From NCBI RefSeq assembly GCF_003228315.1, contig NZ_CP029693.1, positions 4,205,501 to 4,269,500 of the forward strand: a stretch of DNA of 64,000 bases. The letters are read 5' to 3'. This document shows positions 16,776 through 26,104 of this stretch, piece by piece. Within the stretch, counting starts at the first letter, position 1; the number at the start of each line of letters is the position of its first letter. Both the position numbers and the translations under genes were made by a program. The DNA is from Pseudomonas putida (GTDB taxonomy: Bacteria > Pseudomonadota > Gammaproteobacteria > Pseudomonadales > Pseudomonadaceae). The notes under the pieces were generated by a model that did no database searches, had not been told where the DNA came from, and was given only the letters and a program-made list of their open reading frames with translations.

Positions 16776-19193
16776 TCAGAAGTCCAGGTTGGAAACCGCC
16801 AGGGCGTTGCTTTCGATGAAGTCACGGCGAGGTTCGACCGCATCACCCATCAGGGTGTTGAAGATCTGGTCTGCACCGATGGCGTCTTCGATGGTCACTT
16901 TGAGCATCCGGCGTACGCTTGGGTCCATGGTGGTTTCCCACAGCTGATCCGGGTTCATTTCGCCCAGACCTTTGTATCGCTGAATGGTGTGACGCTTGGT
17001 GCTTTCAGCCATCAGCCAGTCCAGTGCTTCCTTGAACTCGGTGACCGCTTTCTTGCGCTCGCCACGCTGAACGTACGCGCCATCATCCAGCAGCGTGCTC
17101 AACTGCGCGCCCAGCGAAACGACGGTCTTGTAGTCGTTACTGCCGAAGAAGTCACGGTTGAAGGTGACGTAGTTCGACAGGCCATGGGAGATCAGTTCGA
17201 CCTCTGGCAGCCATACGCCGCGTTCACGGTCTTCACGCAAGCTGGCCTTGTAGACCAGGCCGGACTTCTCGACGGTACGCAGACGCGCTTCGTACTGAGC
17301 CAGCCAGTCTTGCATCTTGGCATGATCGCCGAGCATTTCCAGGCTCACGGCCGGAAGGTAGATGAAGTGCTCGGTCAGTTCCTGCGGGTACAGGCGCGAC
17401 AGACGCTTGAGGGTCTTCATCACCATGCGGAAGTCGTTCACCAAACGCTCCAGCGCTTCGCCAGAGATGCCCGGGGCGTCTTCGTTCAGGTGCAGGCTCG
17501 CATCTTCCAGAGCCGACTGGGTCATGTACTCTTCCATGGCCTCGTCGTCTTTGATGTATTGCTCTTGCTTGCCTTTCTTGACCTTGTACAGCGGCGGCTG
17601 GGCGATGTAGATGTAGCCGCGCTCGATCAGTTCCGGCAGCTGACGGAAGAAGAAGGTCAGCAGCAGGGTACGGATGTGCGAACCGTCGACGTCAGCATCG
17701 GTCATGATGATGATGTTGTGATAACGCAGCTTGTCGATGTTGTACTCTTCGCGGCCGATACCGCAGCCCAGCGCGGTGATCAAGGTGCCCACTTCCTGGG
17801 AAGAGATCATCTTGTCGAAGCGCGCCTTTTCGACGTTCAGGATTTTACCCTTGAGCGGCAGAATGGCCTGGGTCCTGCGGTTACGTCCCTGCTTGGCGGA
17901 GCCGCCAGCAGAGTCACCTTCCACGAGGTACAGTTCGGACAGGGCAGGGTCCTTCTCCTGGCAGTCGGCCAGTTTGCCCGGCAGACCGGCAATATCCAGG
18001 GCGCCCTTACGGCGGGTCATCTCACGGGCCTTGCGCGCCGCTTCACGGGCACGTGCGGCGTCGATCATCTTGCCGACAACCAGCTTGGCTTCGTTCGGGT
18101 TCTCCAGCAGGAAGTCGGAGAAGTACTTGCCCATTTCCTGTTCAACCGCCGTCTTCACTTCGGAAGACACCAGCTTGTCCTTGGTCTGGGAGCTGAACTT
18201 CGGATCCGGCACTTTCACCGAGATGATCGCGGTCAGGCCTTCACGGGCGTCGTCACCGGTGGTCGCGACCTTGTGCTTCTTGGCCAGGCCTTCCTGCTCG
18301 ATGTAGTTGTTCAGGTTACGCGTCAGTGCAGAACGGAAGCCCACCAGGTGAGTACCGCCATCGCGCTGTGGAATGTTGTTGGTGAAGCACAACAGGTTCT
18401 CGTTGAAGCTGTCGTTCCACTGCAGGGCGATTTCCACGCCAATGCCGTCTTCACGCTGGATGTTGAAGTGGAACACCTGGTTGACCGCAGTCTTGTTGGT
18501 GTTCAGGTATTCAACGAACGCACGCAGGCCGCCTTCGTACTTGAACAACTCTTCCTTGCCGCTGCGCTCATCCTTGAGGACGATGCCGACGCCGGAGTTG
18601 AGGAAGGACAGTTCACGAATGCGCTTGGCCAGGATGTCCCAGCTGAAGTGAATGTTCTTGAAGGTTTCGCTGGAAGCCTTGAAGTGGATCTGGGTGCCAG
18701 TGGTCTCGCTGTCACCAACGATGGCCATCGGCGCCTGTGGAACACCGTGGACGTAGGTCTGTTCCCAGATCTTGCCGCTGCGGCGAACAGTCAGGACCAG
18801 CTCTTCGGAAAGGGCGTTCACTACCGAAACACCTACACCGTGCAGACCGCCGGATACCTTGTAGGAGTTGTCGTCGAACTTACCGCCAGCGTGGAGGACG
18901 GTCATGATGACCTCGGCAGCGGAAACGCCTTCCTCTTTGTGCACGTCTACCGGGATGCCACGGCCGTTGTCGCGAACGGTGATGGATTCATCCGGGTGAA
19001 TGATGATGCTGATGTCGTCGCAATAGCCGGCGAGTGCTTCGTCGATCGAGTTGTCGACCACCTCGAACACCATGTGGTGCAGGCCGCTACCATCATCGGT
19101 GTCGCCAATGTACATACCGGGACGTTTGCGTACGGCATCCAGGCCTTTCAGCACTTTAATGCTCGTTGAGTCGTACGTATTTTCTTCGCTCAA
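16776..19193 (-). CDS. gyrB: DNA gyrase subunit B
   Basis: GyrB is the ATPase subunit of gyrase, which introduces negative supercoils. The 805-residue protein has the GHKL ATPase domain (VVDNSIDEALAG, GVGVSVVNALSE), the transducer, the TOPRIM domain with EGDSAGG and DADVDGSHIRTL, and the C-terminal GyrB tail. I choose TTG at 19193, giving (M)SEENTYDSTSIKVL, because GGGAG (19206-19202) is spaced 8 nt before it and the product then has the genus-typical length. The alternative GTG at 19202 would overlap that ribosome site. It follows recF directly. Confidence 0.96.
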   Translation of the reverse strand: MSEENTYDSTSIKVLKGLDAVRKRPGMYIGDTDDGSGLHHMVFEVVDNSIDEALAGYCDDISIIIHPDESITVRDNGRGIPVDVHKEEGVSAAEVIMTVLHAGGKFDDNSYKVSGGLHGVGVSVVNALSEELVLTVRRSGKIWEQTYVHGVPQAPMAIVGDSETTGTQIHFKASSETFKNIHFSWDILAKRIRELSFLNSGVGIVLKDERSGKEELFKYEGGLRAFVEYLNTNKTAVNQVFHFNIQREDGIGVEIALQWNDSFNENLLCFTNNIPQRDGGTHLVGFRSALTRNLNNYIEQEGLAKKHKVATTGDDAREGLTAIISVKVPDPKFSSQTKDKLVSSEVKTAVEQEMGKYFSDFLLENPNEAKLVVGKMIDAARAREAARKAREMTRRKGALDIAGLPGKLADCQEKDPALSELYLVEGDSAGGSAKQGRNRRTQAILPLKGKILNVEKARFDKMISSQEVGTLITALGCGIGREEYNIDKLRYHNIIIMTDADVDGSHIRTLLLTFFFRQLPELIERGYIYIAQPPLYKVKKGKQEQYIKDDEAMEEYMTQSALEDASLHLNEDAPGISGEALERLVNDFRMVMKTLKRLSRLYPQELTEHFIYLPAVSLEMLGDHAKMQDWLAQYEARLRTVEKSGLVYKASLREDRERGVWLPEVELISHGLSNYVTFNRDFFGSNDYKTVVSLGAQLSTLLDDGAYVQRGERKKAVTEFKEALDWLMAESTKRHTIQRYKGLGEMNPDQLWETTMDPSVRRMLKVTIEDAIGADQIFNTLMGDAVEPRRDFIESNALAVSNLDF

Positions 19194-19198
19194 TGCCT

Positions 19199-20302
19199 TC
19201 ACTCCCGATGGTCGTGGGTCTGGGTGATACGGCCCTGTTCCACGTGGAACAGAGCGACTGGCGTTTCCGTCTGCCAGCCCTCCCTCAATAATTCGTCATC
19301 TACACAGGTGATAAAGACCTGGCAGCGTAAGTCTTCCAGCAAGCGGCAAAGCGCGCGACGGTGGTGCTCGTCCAGCTCGGACGGCAAGTCATCCACCAGA
19401 TAAATACACTGACCGCGCCGAGCCTGGCTGACCAGATGCCCTTGGGCAATCCGCAATGCACACACCACCAACTTCTGCTGTCCACGGGACAAGATGTCCG
19501 CGGCATTGTGTGCGCCCAATCTGAGACGCAAATCTGCGCGTTGTGGTCCTGCCTGGGTATGACCCATTTGCTGGTCCCGATGAAGGGAGCCGGCAAGCAC
19601 GTCGCTCAATTCGCGGTCTTTGTCCCAGCCTCGGTAATAGCTGAGCGTTAAGCCCTCAAGCTCAACCAATTCGCTCAAAGTTTGTTCAAAGACTGGTTTC
19701 AACGCTTTGATGTAGGCGCGGCGGTATTCATCGATTTCAGCGCTGGCCTGGCACAGTTCCCTGTCCCAAACCGCTTGCGAAACGGCGTCAAGTGTACCAT
19801 GCCGCAGCCAAGAGTTTCTCTGGCGCAGGGCCTTCTGCAAACGCTGCCAGGTTGACATGAAGCGAGGTTCCACGTGGAACACACCCCAATCGAGAAACTG
19901 GCGACGAATCTTCGGCGCACCTTCCAGCAAGCGAAAGCTATCCGGGTTAATCAACTGCAGCGGCAGCATTTCCGCCAGTTGTGCCGCACTGCGAGCGTTC
20001 TGCCCATCAATGCGAATCTGGAACTCCCCCTGGCGATCTCGGGAAATGCCGAGCGCGCTGTGCCCACCCTCAGCCAATTCAACTTGGCCGAATACCGTGC
20101 AGGCCAGTTGTTCGTACTGAATGACCGGTAAAAGGCGGGTGCTACGGAACGAACGGGCAAGCCCCAGCAGGTGAATGGCTTCCAGAACACTGGTTTTGCC
20201 GCTGCCGTTGGCGCCGTAAAGAATATTGATTCGGGGGGAGGGGGAGAAGGTCACCGGGTGCAGATTGCGCACCGCGGTGACCGAAACGCGACTTAAGGAC
20301 AT
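19199..20302 (-). CDS. recF: recombination mediator RecF
   Basis: RecF is an ABC-type ATPase that helps load RecA at single-strand gaps. The 367-residue protein has Walker A GANGSGKT (30-37), a signature-like LSRGQQKLVV and Walker B IYLVDDLPSELD. It lies in the standard dnaA-dnaN-recF-gyrB order with 20 bp to dnaN. The gene is unusual in containing two parS sites: one near its 3' end (19236-19251, reading ALFHVEQ) and one inside (19866-19881, reading GVFHVEP). Confidence 0.97.
   Translation of the reverse strand: MSLSRVSVTAVRNLHPVTFSPSPRINILYGANGSGKTSVLEAIHLLGLARSFRSTRLLPVIQYEQLACTVFGQVELAEGGHSALGISRDRQGEFQIRIDGQNARSAAQLAEMLPLQLINPDSFRLLEGAPKIRRQFLDWGVFHVEPRFMSTWQRLQKALRQRNSWLRHGTLDAVSQAVWDRELCQASAEIDEYRRAYIKALKPVFEQTLSELVELEGLTLSYYRGWDKDRELSDVLAGSLHRDQQMGHTQAGPQRADLRLRLGAHNAADILSRGQQKLVVCALRIAQGHLVSQARRGQCIYLVDDLPSELDEHHRRALCRLLEDLRCQVFITCVDDELLREGWQTETPVALFHVEQGRITQTHDHRE
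19236..19251. other. parS centromere-like site (perfect 16-mer)
   Basis: TGTTCCACGTGGAACA is a perfect copy of the pseudomonad ParB-binding palindrome, inside the 3' part of recF. parA and parB are encoded about 11-12 kb away. Confidence 0.95.
19866..19881. other. parS site (15 of 16)
   Basis: GGTTCCACGTGGAACA differs from the consensus only at the first base. It lies within recF, 630 bp from the perfect site. Confidence 0.9.
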
Positions 20303-20322
20303 CTAGCTTCTGCTGAGCATGA

Positions 20323-21426
20323 TCACAGACGCATCGGCATGACAACGTAAGCCGAATCGTCGTTGTCGGACTCTTGCACCAGTGCACTGCTGTTGGAGTC
20401 GGACAGGATCAGGCGAACTTGCTCGGTGGTCATCACGCCCAGCACGTCGAGCAGATAGCTGACGTTGAAGCCGATTTCCAGGGAGCCGCCGTTGTACTCA
20501 ACGCCCACTTCTTCTTCCGCTTCTTCCTGCTCCGGGTTGTTCGCCTGGATCTTCAGTTGACCATTGGCCAGTTGCAGGCGAATGCCGCGATATTTCTCGT
20601 TGGACAGGATCGCGGTACGGCTGAAGGCTTCGCGCAGTGCCTGGCGATCACCGAGAACCAGCTTGTCACCACCTTTAGGCAGCACACGCTCGTAATCCGG
20701 GAACTTGCCGTCGACCAGCTTCGAGGTGAAGGTGAACTCGCCGGTGGTGGCGCGAATGTGATGCTGACCCAGAACGATACTGACGATGCCTTCAGGCTCC
20801 GTCAGCAGACGCGCCAATTCAAGAATACCCTTGCGTGGCACGATGACCTGGTGGCGATCCTGCTGACCGATGTCCGCTTGCATGGAGCACATGGCCAGGC
20901 GGTGACCGTCGGTGGCTACGGCGCGAATAATGCCGGCGGACACTTCCAGCAGCATGCCATTGAGGTAGTAACGCACGTCCTGTTGGGCCATGGCGAAGCT
21001 GGTGCGCTCGATCAAGCGGCGCAGCTTGCTTTGCTCGAGGCTGCAGGTCAGCGAGCCCGGGCCTTCTTCTACGGTCGGGAAGTCATCGGCAGGCAGGGTC
21101 GACAGGGTGAAACGGCTACGGCCAGCTTTTACGACAAGCTTCTGCTCGTCGACCTTGATGTCGATCAGCGCATCGTTCGGCAAGCTTTTGCAGATGTCCA
21201 TCAGCTTGCGCGCAGGCACGGTGATGGAACCGGATTCCGCCGGCTCTTCGAGTTGAACCCGACCGACCAGTTCGACTTCCAGGTCGGTACCGGTCAGCGA
21301 CAGTTGCTGGCCTTCGACAACCAGCAGCACATTGGAGAGCACCGGCAAGGTCTGGCGGCGCTCGACGACGCCTGCGACCAGTTGCAGGGGTTTCAACAGG
21401 GCTTCGCGTTGAATGGTGAAATGCAT
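20323..21426 (-). CDS. dnaN: DNA polymerase III beta subunit (sliding clamp)
   Basis: DnaN forms the ring-shaped dimer that tethers replicative polymerase to DNA. The 367-residue protein has the three-fold clamp architecture, with the conserved N terminus MHFTIQREALLKPLQLV and the clamp C terminus ending YVVMPMRL. Length is exactly typical. It lies between dnaA (39 bp) and recF (20 bp) and is probably transcribed from the dnaA promoter region as an operon. Confidence 0.98.
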   Translation of the reverse strand: MHFTIQREALLKPLQLVAGVVERRQTLPVLSNVLLVVEGQQLSLTGTDLEVELVGRVQLEEPAESGSITVPARKLMDICKSLPNDALIDIKVDEQKLVVKAGRSRFTLSTLPADDFPTVEEGPGSLTCSLEQSKLRRLIERTSFAMAQQDVRYYLNGMLLEVSAGIIRAVATDGHRLAMCSMQADIGQQDRHQVIVPRKGILELARLLTEPEGIVSIVLGQHHIRATTGEFTFTSKLVDGKFPDYERVLPKGGDKLVLGDRQALREAFSRTAILSNEKYRGIRLQLANGQLKIQANNPEQEEAEEEVGVEYNGGSLEIGFNVSYLLDVLGVMTTEQVRLILSDSNSSALVQESDNDDSAYVVMPMRL

Positions 21427-21465
21427 GGTCTAGTCCCTTGCCTTAATAAGCTGCGCTGGTGTTCA

Positions 21466-22992
21466 TCAAGTGGTCAGTGTACGCAGCAGGTTCTTGTAGT
21501 CCTCGCGGATGTCCGCGTCGGATTCCTTAAGTTCGTTGATCTTGCGGCAGGCGTGCAACACGGTGGTGTGGTCACGCCCGCCGAACACATCGCCGATTTC
21601 CGGCAGACTGTGGTTGGTCAGCTCCTTGGACAATGCCATGGCGACCTGACGCGGACGGGCGACCGAACGCGACCGGCGTTTGGACAGCAAGTCGGAGATC
21701 TTGATCTTGTAGTACTCGGCGACGGTGCGCTGAATGTTATCCACAGAGACCAGCTTGTCTTGCAACGCCAACAAATCCTTGAGGGATTCGCGAATCAGCT
21801 CGATAGTGATATCGCGCCCCATGAAGTGGGAGTGGGCGATCACGCGTTTGAGTGCGCCTTCCAGTTCTCGGACGTTGGAACGAATGCGTTGGGCAATGAA
21901 GAACGCCGCATCGTGTGGCAGTTCGACTTTGGCCTGGTCGGCCTTCTTCATCAAAATCGCCACGCGGGTTTCCAGCTCAGGAGGCTCGACGGCTACTGTC
22001 AGGCCCCAGCCGAAGCGGGATTTCAGACGCTCTTCCAGGCCTTCGATTTCTTTCGGGTAGCGGTCACTCGTGAGAATGACCTGCTGGCCACCTTCGAGCA
22101 GGGCGTTGAAGGTGTGGAAAAACTCTTCCTGGGAACGTTCCTTGCGGGCGAAAAACTGAATGTCGTCGATCAGCAAGGCGTCCACAGAACGATAGAAGCG
22201 CTTGAACTCGTTGATCGCGTTCAGTTGCAGCGCCTTGACCATGTCGGCCACGAATCGCTCGGAATGCAGGTACACGACCTTGGCATTCGGGTTCTTCTTT
22301 AATAGGTGGTTACCCACAGCATGCATCAAGTGGGTTTTACCCAGGCCCACGCCGCCATAAAGGAAGAGCGGGTTGTATCCATGCTTGGGATTGTCCGCCA
22401 CCTGCCAGGCAGCAGCCCGGGCCAGTTGGTTGGACTTGCCCTCAACGAAGTTTTCGAAGGTGAAAGTGCGGTTCAGGTAACTGGTGTGCTTGAGCGCACC
22501 CTCGACCTGCACGGTGCGTTGTTCAGTACGAACCGGAGCCTGCTGCGAGCTGGCGCCGGCCATCGGGTCGAAGCTTTCGCGCGAAGGTTCTTCTTCAATG
22601 ACTTCGGCGGCCTTTTGAGTCGCACGCTTGGTCGGTGCGGCGACTGGCGCCGGAGCGGCGGGTGCCGGAGCAACCTGAGCCTGAGCTGCAACAGCCGCGG
22701 CAGCCAACGGTGCATTGGGTGCGGCACGCGGAGCAGAGCTGCGTTTACTACCTATTAATAAGGAAAGCGCAGGCGTCGACCCGTTGCCGTGCTCGTCGAG
22801 CAATTCCAGGACGCGGCCCAGATACTTTTCGTTGACCCAGTCCAGAACAAAACGGTTGGGCGCATAGACACGCAACTCGTCGCCTTCGGCTTCGACCTGT
22901 AGTGGACGGATCCAAGTGTTGAATTGTTGGGCAGGCAGCTCATCGCGAAGAAGCTCCACGCACTGCTGCCAAAGTTCCACTGACACGGACAT
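21466..22992 (-). CDS. dnaA: chromosomal replication initiator DnaA
   Basis: DnaA binds the 9-mer boxes at oriC, opens the AT-rich region and loads DnaB helicase. The 508-residue protein has domain I (about 1-85), a long Ala/Pro-rich domain II linker (about 86-165), the AAA+ domain III with Walker A GGVGLGKT (213-220) and LIDDIQF, and domain IV with the DNA-binding signature GGRDHTTVLHACRKI. A DnaA box (21737-21745) lies within its own coding sequence. It reads away from the adjacent origin. Confidence 0.98.
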   Translation of the reverse strand: MSVSVELWQQCVELLRDELPAQQFNTWIRPLQVEAEGDELRVYAPNRFVLDWVNEKYLGRVLELLDEHGNGSTPALSLLIGSKRSSAPRAAPNAPLAAAAVAAQAQVAPAPAAPAPVAAPTKRATQKAAEVIEEEPSRESFDPMAGASSQQAPVRTEQRTVQVEGALKHTSYLNRTFTFENFVEGKSNQLARAAAWQVADNPKHGYNPLFLYGGVGLGKTHLMHAVGNHLLKKNPNAKVVYLHSERFVADMVKALQLNAINEFKRFYRSVDALLIDDIQFFARKERSQEEFFHTFNALLEGGQQVILTSDRYPKEIEGLEERLKSRFGWGLTVAVEPPELETRVAILMKKADQAKVELPHDAAFFIAQRIRSNVRELEGALKRVIAHSHFMGRDITIELIRESLKDLLALQDKLVSVDNIQRTVAEYYKIKISDLLSKRRSRSVARPRQVAMALSKELTNHSLPEIGDVFGGRDHTTVLHACRKINELKESDADIREDYKNLLRTLTT

Positions 22993-23039
22993 CCCCTAAG
23001 TTGAAAGCCGGTGAGGCAAAAACAAGCGGCCATTGTAAC

Positions 23040-23410
23040 GATCAGACGCCGACTTATCCACACGTAGGTGGGTGATCGGCCAAGAAGAATCAACGCTTTA
23101 TATGCCAGAAAGACGACCAATGGTCTGTGTATAAGCTCTGTGGATAACCAGCCTTGAGATCATTGCACAACTGGGGGCGAAACTCAGTGGATAACCCGCC
23201 TGTGGATAAACTCCACTTTCACACACAGGTTTTCCGACAGTGCAGCACAGGCTCATCACTGTTTTCCACCGTAGTTGTCATTCTCTGTACAGCCCGTCAA
23301 ATAAGGCCTAGAACTAGTTATCCACAGATGAGGTCGTCCCTAGCCTTTATAAGCTTTACAGAAAAGCTTTAAATACTTTCCTTCTTTATTTTTATGTTTG
23401 ATGAACGATC
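23040..23410. other. chromosomal replication origin oriC
   Basis: The 560-bp gap between dnaA and rpmH holds four perfect DnaA boxes: TTATCCACA at 23054-23062 and 23318-23326, and the inverse at 23139-23147 and 23201-23209. One-mismatch boxes lie at 23126-23134 (TGTGTATAA) and 23186-23194 (AGTGGATAA). An AT-rich stretch at 23331-23400, rich in TTTAT and AGCTTT, is a candidate unwinding element. The position matches the established Pseudomonas origin between dnaA and rpmH. The remainder of the gap carries the dnaA and rpmH promoters. Confidence 0.93.
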
Positions 23411-23463
23411 AGTGTCCAGGCAGAAGCACGGAAAGCTGCTTATAAGGAAATGTTGGTTGGAAA

Positions 23464-23492
23464 TTGACCTGCGGGCTTGCTTTCTCTAGAAT
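23464..23492 (+). promoter_or_regulatory. sigma-70 promoter for rpmH-rnpA
   Basis: TTGACC (23464-23469) and TAGAAT (23487-23492) are separated by exactly 17 bp, about 60 bp before the rpmH start. It is the best sigma-70 match in the gap. Confidence 0.7.
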
Positions 23493-23552
23493 CCCCGGTC
23501 TCTTAAAACGGGGGCCATTCCGGCCCGTTGTGGACGAACCAGGTAACACGAC

Positions 23553-23687
23553 ATGAAACGTACTTTCCAACCAAGCACTATCAAACGCGCTCGTACCCAC
23601 GGTTTCCGTGCTCGCATGGCTACCAAGAACGGTCGTGCCGTCCTGTCGCGTCGTCGCGCCAAAGGTCGCGCACGTCTGGCAGTTTGA
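23553..23687 (+). CDS. rpmH: 50S ribosomal protein L34
   Basis: The 44-residue, highly basic protein reads MKRTFQPSTIKRARTHG and ends KGRARLAV, which is the canonical L34 of the large ribosomal subunit. The ATG at 23553 follows a CAGGTAACACG leader. It directly precedes rnpA, as in nearly all bacteria, and borders oriC. It is complete and well conserved. Confidence 0.98.
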   Translation: MKRTFQPSTIKRARTHGFRARMATKNGRAVLSRRRAKGRARLAV

Positions 23688-23703
23688 TAATCCGGCACTG
23701 GAG

Positions 23704-24105
23704 GTGAGTCAGGACTTCAGTCGGGAAAAGCGTCTGCTTACACCCCGGCATTTCAAGGCAGTCTTTGACTCCCCTACCGGCAAGGTTCCGGGGAAAAATC
23801 TCCTGCTCCTTGCACGCAACAATGATCTCGATCACCCCCGTCTCGGGCTGGTTATCGGGAAAAAGAGCGTAAAGCTCTCGGTTGAACGCAATCGCCTCAA
23901 ACGTCTGATGCGCGAATCGTTTCGCCTGAACCAGGATTCACTGGTCGGCTGGGACATTGTTATCGTCGCGCGCAAGGGTTTGGGTGATGTAGAAAACCCC
24001 GAATTGATTCAGCATTTCGGCAAGCTCTGGAAACGTCTGGCACGCAGCAAGCCGGTACCGGCAGTCAAAACCGAAACTGTAGGGGTAGACAGTCCAGATG
24101 CGTAA
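23704..24105 (+). CDS. rnpA: ribonuclease P protein component
   Basis: RnpA is the basic protein cofactor of RNase P, which matures the 5' ends of tRNAs. The 133-residue protein contains the RNR signature as ERNRLKRLMRESFR. The start is taken as GTG at 23704, giving (M)SQDFSREKRLLTPRHF; GGAGG abuts it, so the exact initiation codon is uncertain. It lies 16 bp after rpmH, and its end overlaps yidD by 8 bp. Confidence 0.95.
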   Translation: MSQDFSREKRLLTPRHFKAVFDSPTGKVPGKNLLLLARNNDLDHPRLGLVIGKKSVKLSVERNRLKRLMRESFRLNQDSLVGWDIVIVARKGLGDVENPELIQHFGKLWKRLARSKPVPAVKTETVGVDSPDA

Positions 24106-24343
24106 ACTGGCACTCGTTCCGATCCAGTTTTACCGCTATGCCATTAGTCCCCTGATGGCCAATCACTGTCGTTTCTACCCCAGTTGTTCCTGCTACGCGT
24201 TGGAAGCCATCGAAAATCATGGCCTTCTGCGCGGTGGCTGGCTGACCTTTCGTCGTTTAGGTCGCTGTCATCCGTGGAATCCCGGTGGTTATGACCCGGT
24301 TCCACCTATCCCTACCTCCCGTTCTTCTTCGATGGCCGAGTAA
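24098..24343 (+). CDS. yidD: membrane protein insertion efficiency factor YidD
   Basis: The 81-residue protein has the YidD signature: an amphipathic N terminus, then CRFYPSCSCYALEAIENHG with the conserved cysteines, and CHPWNPGGYDPVPP. YidD associates with the inner membrane and assists YidC-dependent insertion. It overlaps rnpA by 8 bp and ends 2 bp before yidC, so the four genes rpmH-rnpA-yidD-yidC form a tight cluster. Confidence 0.95.
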   Translation: MRKLALVPIQFYRYAISPLMANHCRFYPSCSCYALEAIENHGLLRGGWLTFRRLGRCHPWNPGGYDPVPPIPTSRSSSMAE

Positions 24344-24345
24344 TC

Positions 24346-26025
24346 ATGGATATCAAACGCACGATCCTGATCGTCGCCCTGGCAATCGTGTCCTACGTCA
24401 TGGTTCTTAAATGGAACCAGGACTACGGTCAGGCTGCCTTGCCGACTCAGAATGTTGCTTCCAGTACGACCGCACCGGGTCTCCCGGATACGGCAACTGG
24501 CAATAAAGCGTCCGTCAGTGACGACATTCCACACGCCGCAAACGATACCAGTGCACCTGCCGAAACTCCGGTCGCTGCAAGCACAGACCTCATCCAGATC
24601 AAAACGGATGTGCTCGACCTGGCCATCGATCCACAAGGTGGTGATGTCGCCCAGCTCAAACTGCCGCTGTATCCGCGTCGCCAGGACCATCCGGAAATTC
24701 CATTCCAGCTGTTCGACAATGGCAACGAGCGTACTTATCTGGCTCAGAGCGGTCTGATCGGCACCAACGGTCCGGATGCAAGTCCTGCCGGTCGTCCGGT
24801 TTACTCCTCGGAGAAGAAGGTTTATCAACTGGCCGACGGTCAGGACCAATTGGTCGTGGACCTGAAGTTCAGCAAGGACGGTGTCAATTACATCAAGCGT
24901 TTCACTCTGAAACGCGGACTGTATGACGTAACCGTCAGCTATTTGATCGATAACGAGAGCGCGCAGCCGTGGTCCGGCGCGATGTTCGCGCAATTGAAAC
25001 GTGACGCCAGCTCGGATCCTTCCTCCAGCACTGCTACCGGCACCGCGACTTACCTGGGCGCCGCCCTGTGGACAAGTTCCGAGCCGTACAAGAAAGTGTC
25101 CATGAAAGACATGGACAAGGGCGCGCTGAAGGAAACCGTTACCGGTGGTTGGGTTGCCTGGTTGCAACACTACTTCGTGACTGCGTGGATTCCGGCGAAG
25201 GGCGAAAACAACATCGTCCAGACCCGCAAAGACAGCAAAGGCAACTACATCATCGGCTACACCGGTCCTTCGCTGACCGTTGCACCGGGTGCCAAGGCTG
25301 AAACCAGTGCCATTCTGTACGCCGGTCCGAAAAGCCAGGCCGTACTGAAAGAGTTGTCCCCAGGTCTGGAATTGACCGTCGACTACGGCATTCTGTGGTT
25401 CATCGCTCAACCGATCTTCTGGTTGCTGCAACATATCCACGCCATTGTGGGTAACTGGGGCTGGTCGATCATTTTCCTGACTATGCTGATCAAAGGGCTC
25501 TTCTTCCCGTTGTCGGCCGCCAGCTACAAATCCATGGCCCGCATGCGTGCAGTGGCTCCGAAACTGGCTGCGCTGAAAGAGCAACATGGCGACGACCGGC
25601 AGAAAATGTCGCAAGCCATGATGGAGCTGTACAAGAAAGAGAAGATCAATCCGCTGGGTGGTTGCTTGCCAATCCTCGTGCAGATGCCGGTTTTCCTTTC
25701 GCTGTACTGGGTTCTGCTGGAAAGCGTTGAAATGCGCCAGGCGCCATTCATGCTGTGGATTACTGACCTGTCGATCAAGGATCCGTTCTTCATTCTGCCG
25801 ATCATCATGGGTGCAACCATGTTCATCCAGCAGCAGTTGAACCCGACTCCACCGGATCCGATGCAGGCCAAGGTGATGAAGCTGATGCCAATCATCTTCA
25901 CCTTCTTCTTCCTGTGGTTCCCGGCTGGTCTGGTGCTGTACTGGGTAGTGAACAACTGCCTGTCGATCGCCCAACAGTGGTACATCACTCGTAAGATCGA
26001 AGCGACTACCAAAGCAGCCGCCTGA
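24346..26025 (+). CDS. yidC: membrane protein insertase YidC
   Basis: YidC inserts and folds inner-membrane proteins, alone or with SecYEG. The 559-residue protein has TM1 near residues 5-22, a large periplasmic beta-sandwich domain (about 60-340), and a conserved C-terminal membrane region with the cytoplasmic hairpin MARMRAVAPKLAALKEQHG and further TMs. Length is typical of gammaproteobacteria. ATG 24346 follows yidD by 2 bp. A hairpin terminator lies 22 bp downstream. Confidence 0.97.
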   Translation: MDIKRTILIVALAIVSYVMVLKWNQDYGQAALPTQNVASSTTAPGLPDTATGNKASVSDDIPHAANDTSAPAETPVAASTDLIQIKTDVLDLAIDPQGGDVAQLKLPLYPRRQDHPEIPFQLFDNGNERTYLAQSGLIGTNGPDASPAGRPVYSSEKKVYQLADGQDQLVVDLKFSKDGVNYIKRFTLKRGLYDVTVSYLIDNESAQPWSGAMFAQLKRDASSDPSSSTATGTATYLGAALWTSSEPYKKVSMKDMDKGALKETVTGGWVAWLQHYFVTAWIPAKGENNIVQTRKDSKGNYIIGYTGPSLTVAPGAKAETSAILYAGPKSQAVLKELSPGLELTVDYGILWFIAQPIFWLLQHIHAIVGNWGWSIIFLTMLIKGLFFPLSAASYKSMARMRAVAPKLAALKEQHGDDRQKMSQAMMELYKKEKINPLGGCLPILVQMPVFLSLYWVLLESVEMRQAPFMLWITDLSIKDPFFILPIIMGATMFIQQQLNPTPPDPMQAKVMKLMPIIFTFFFLWFPAGLVLYWVVNNCLSIAQQWYITRKIEATTKAAA

Positions 26026-26047
26026 TTTACACTGTGGACAACCACTC

Positions 26048-26073
26048 AAAACGCCCCCTAGTGGGGCGTTTTG
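26048..26073 (+). terminator. intrinsic terminator after yidC
   Basis: AAAACGCCCC-CTAG-TGGGGCGTTTT forms a stable stem with flanking A and T runs, 22 bp after yidC and 32 bp before mnmE. Confidence 0.85.
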
Positions 26074-26104
26074 CTATCTGTCATTTTTGTCTGGATACCG
26101 GTTT

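Noticed and set aside
16740..19169. 809-codon open frame opposite gyrB
   Set aside because: It is the high-GC antisense shadow of gyrB, without family motifs and with implausible composition.
20374..22302. 642-codon open frame opposite dnaN and dnaA
   Set aside because: Crosses two real genes and their gap on the opposite strand, without motifs.
22993..23552. tRNA or other structural RNA in the dnaA-rpmH gap
   Set aside because: No cloverleaf or known RNA motif; the content is explained by DnaA boxes, AT-rich DNA and the rpmH promoter.
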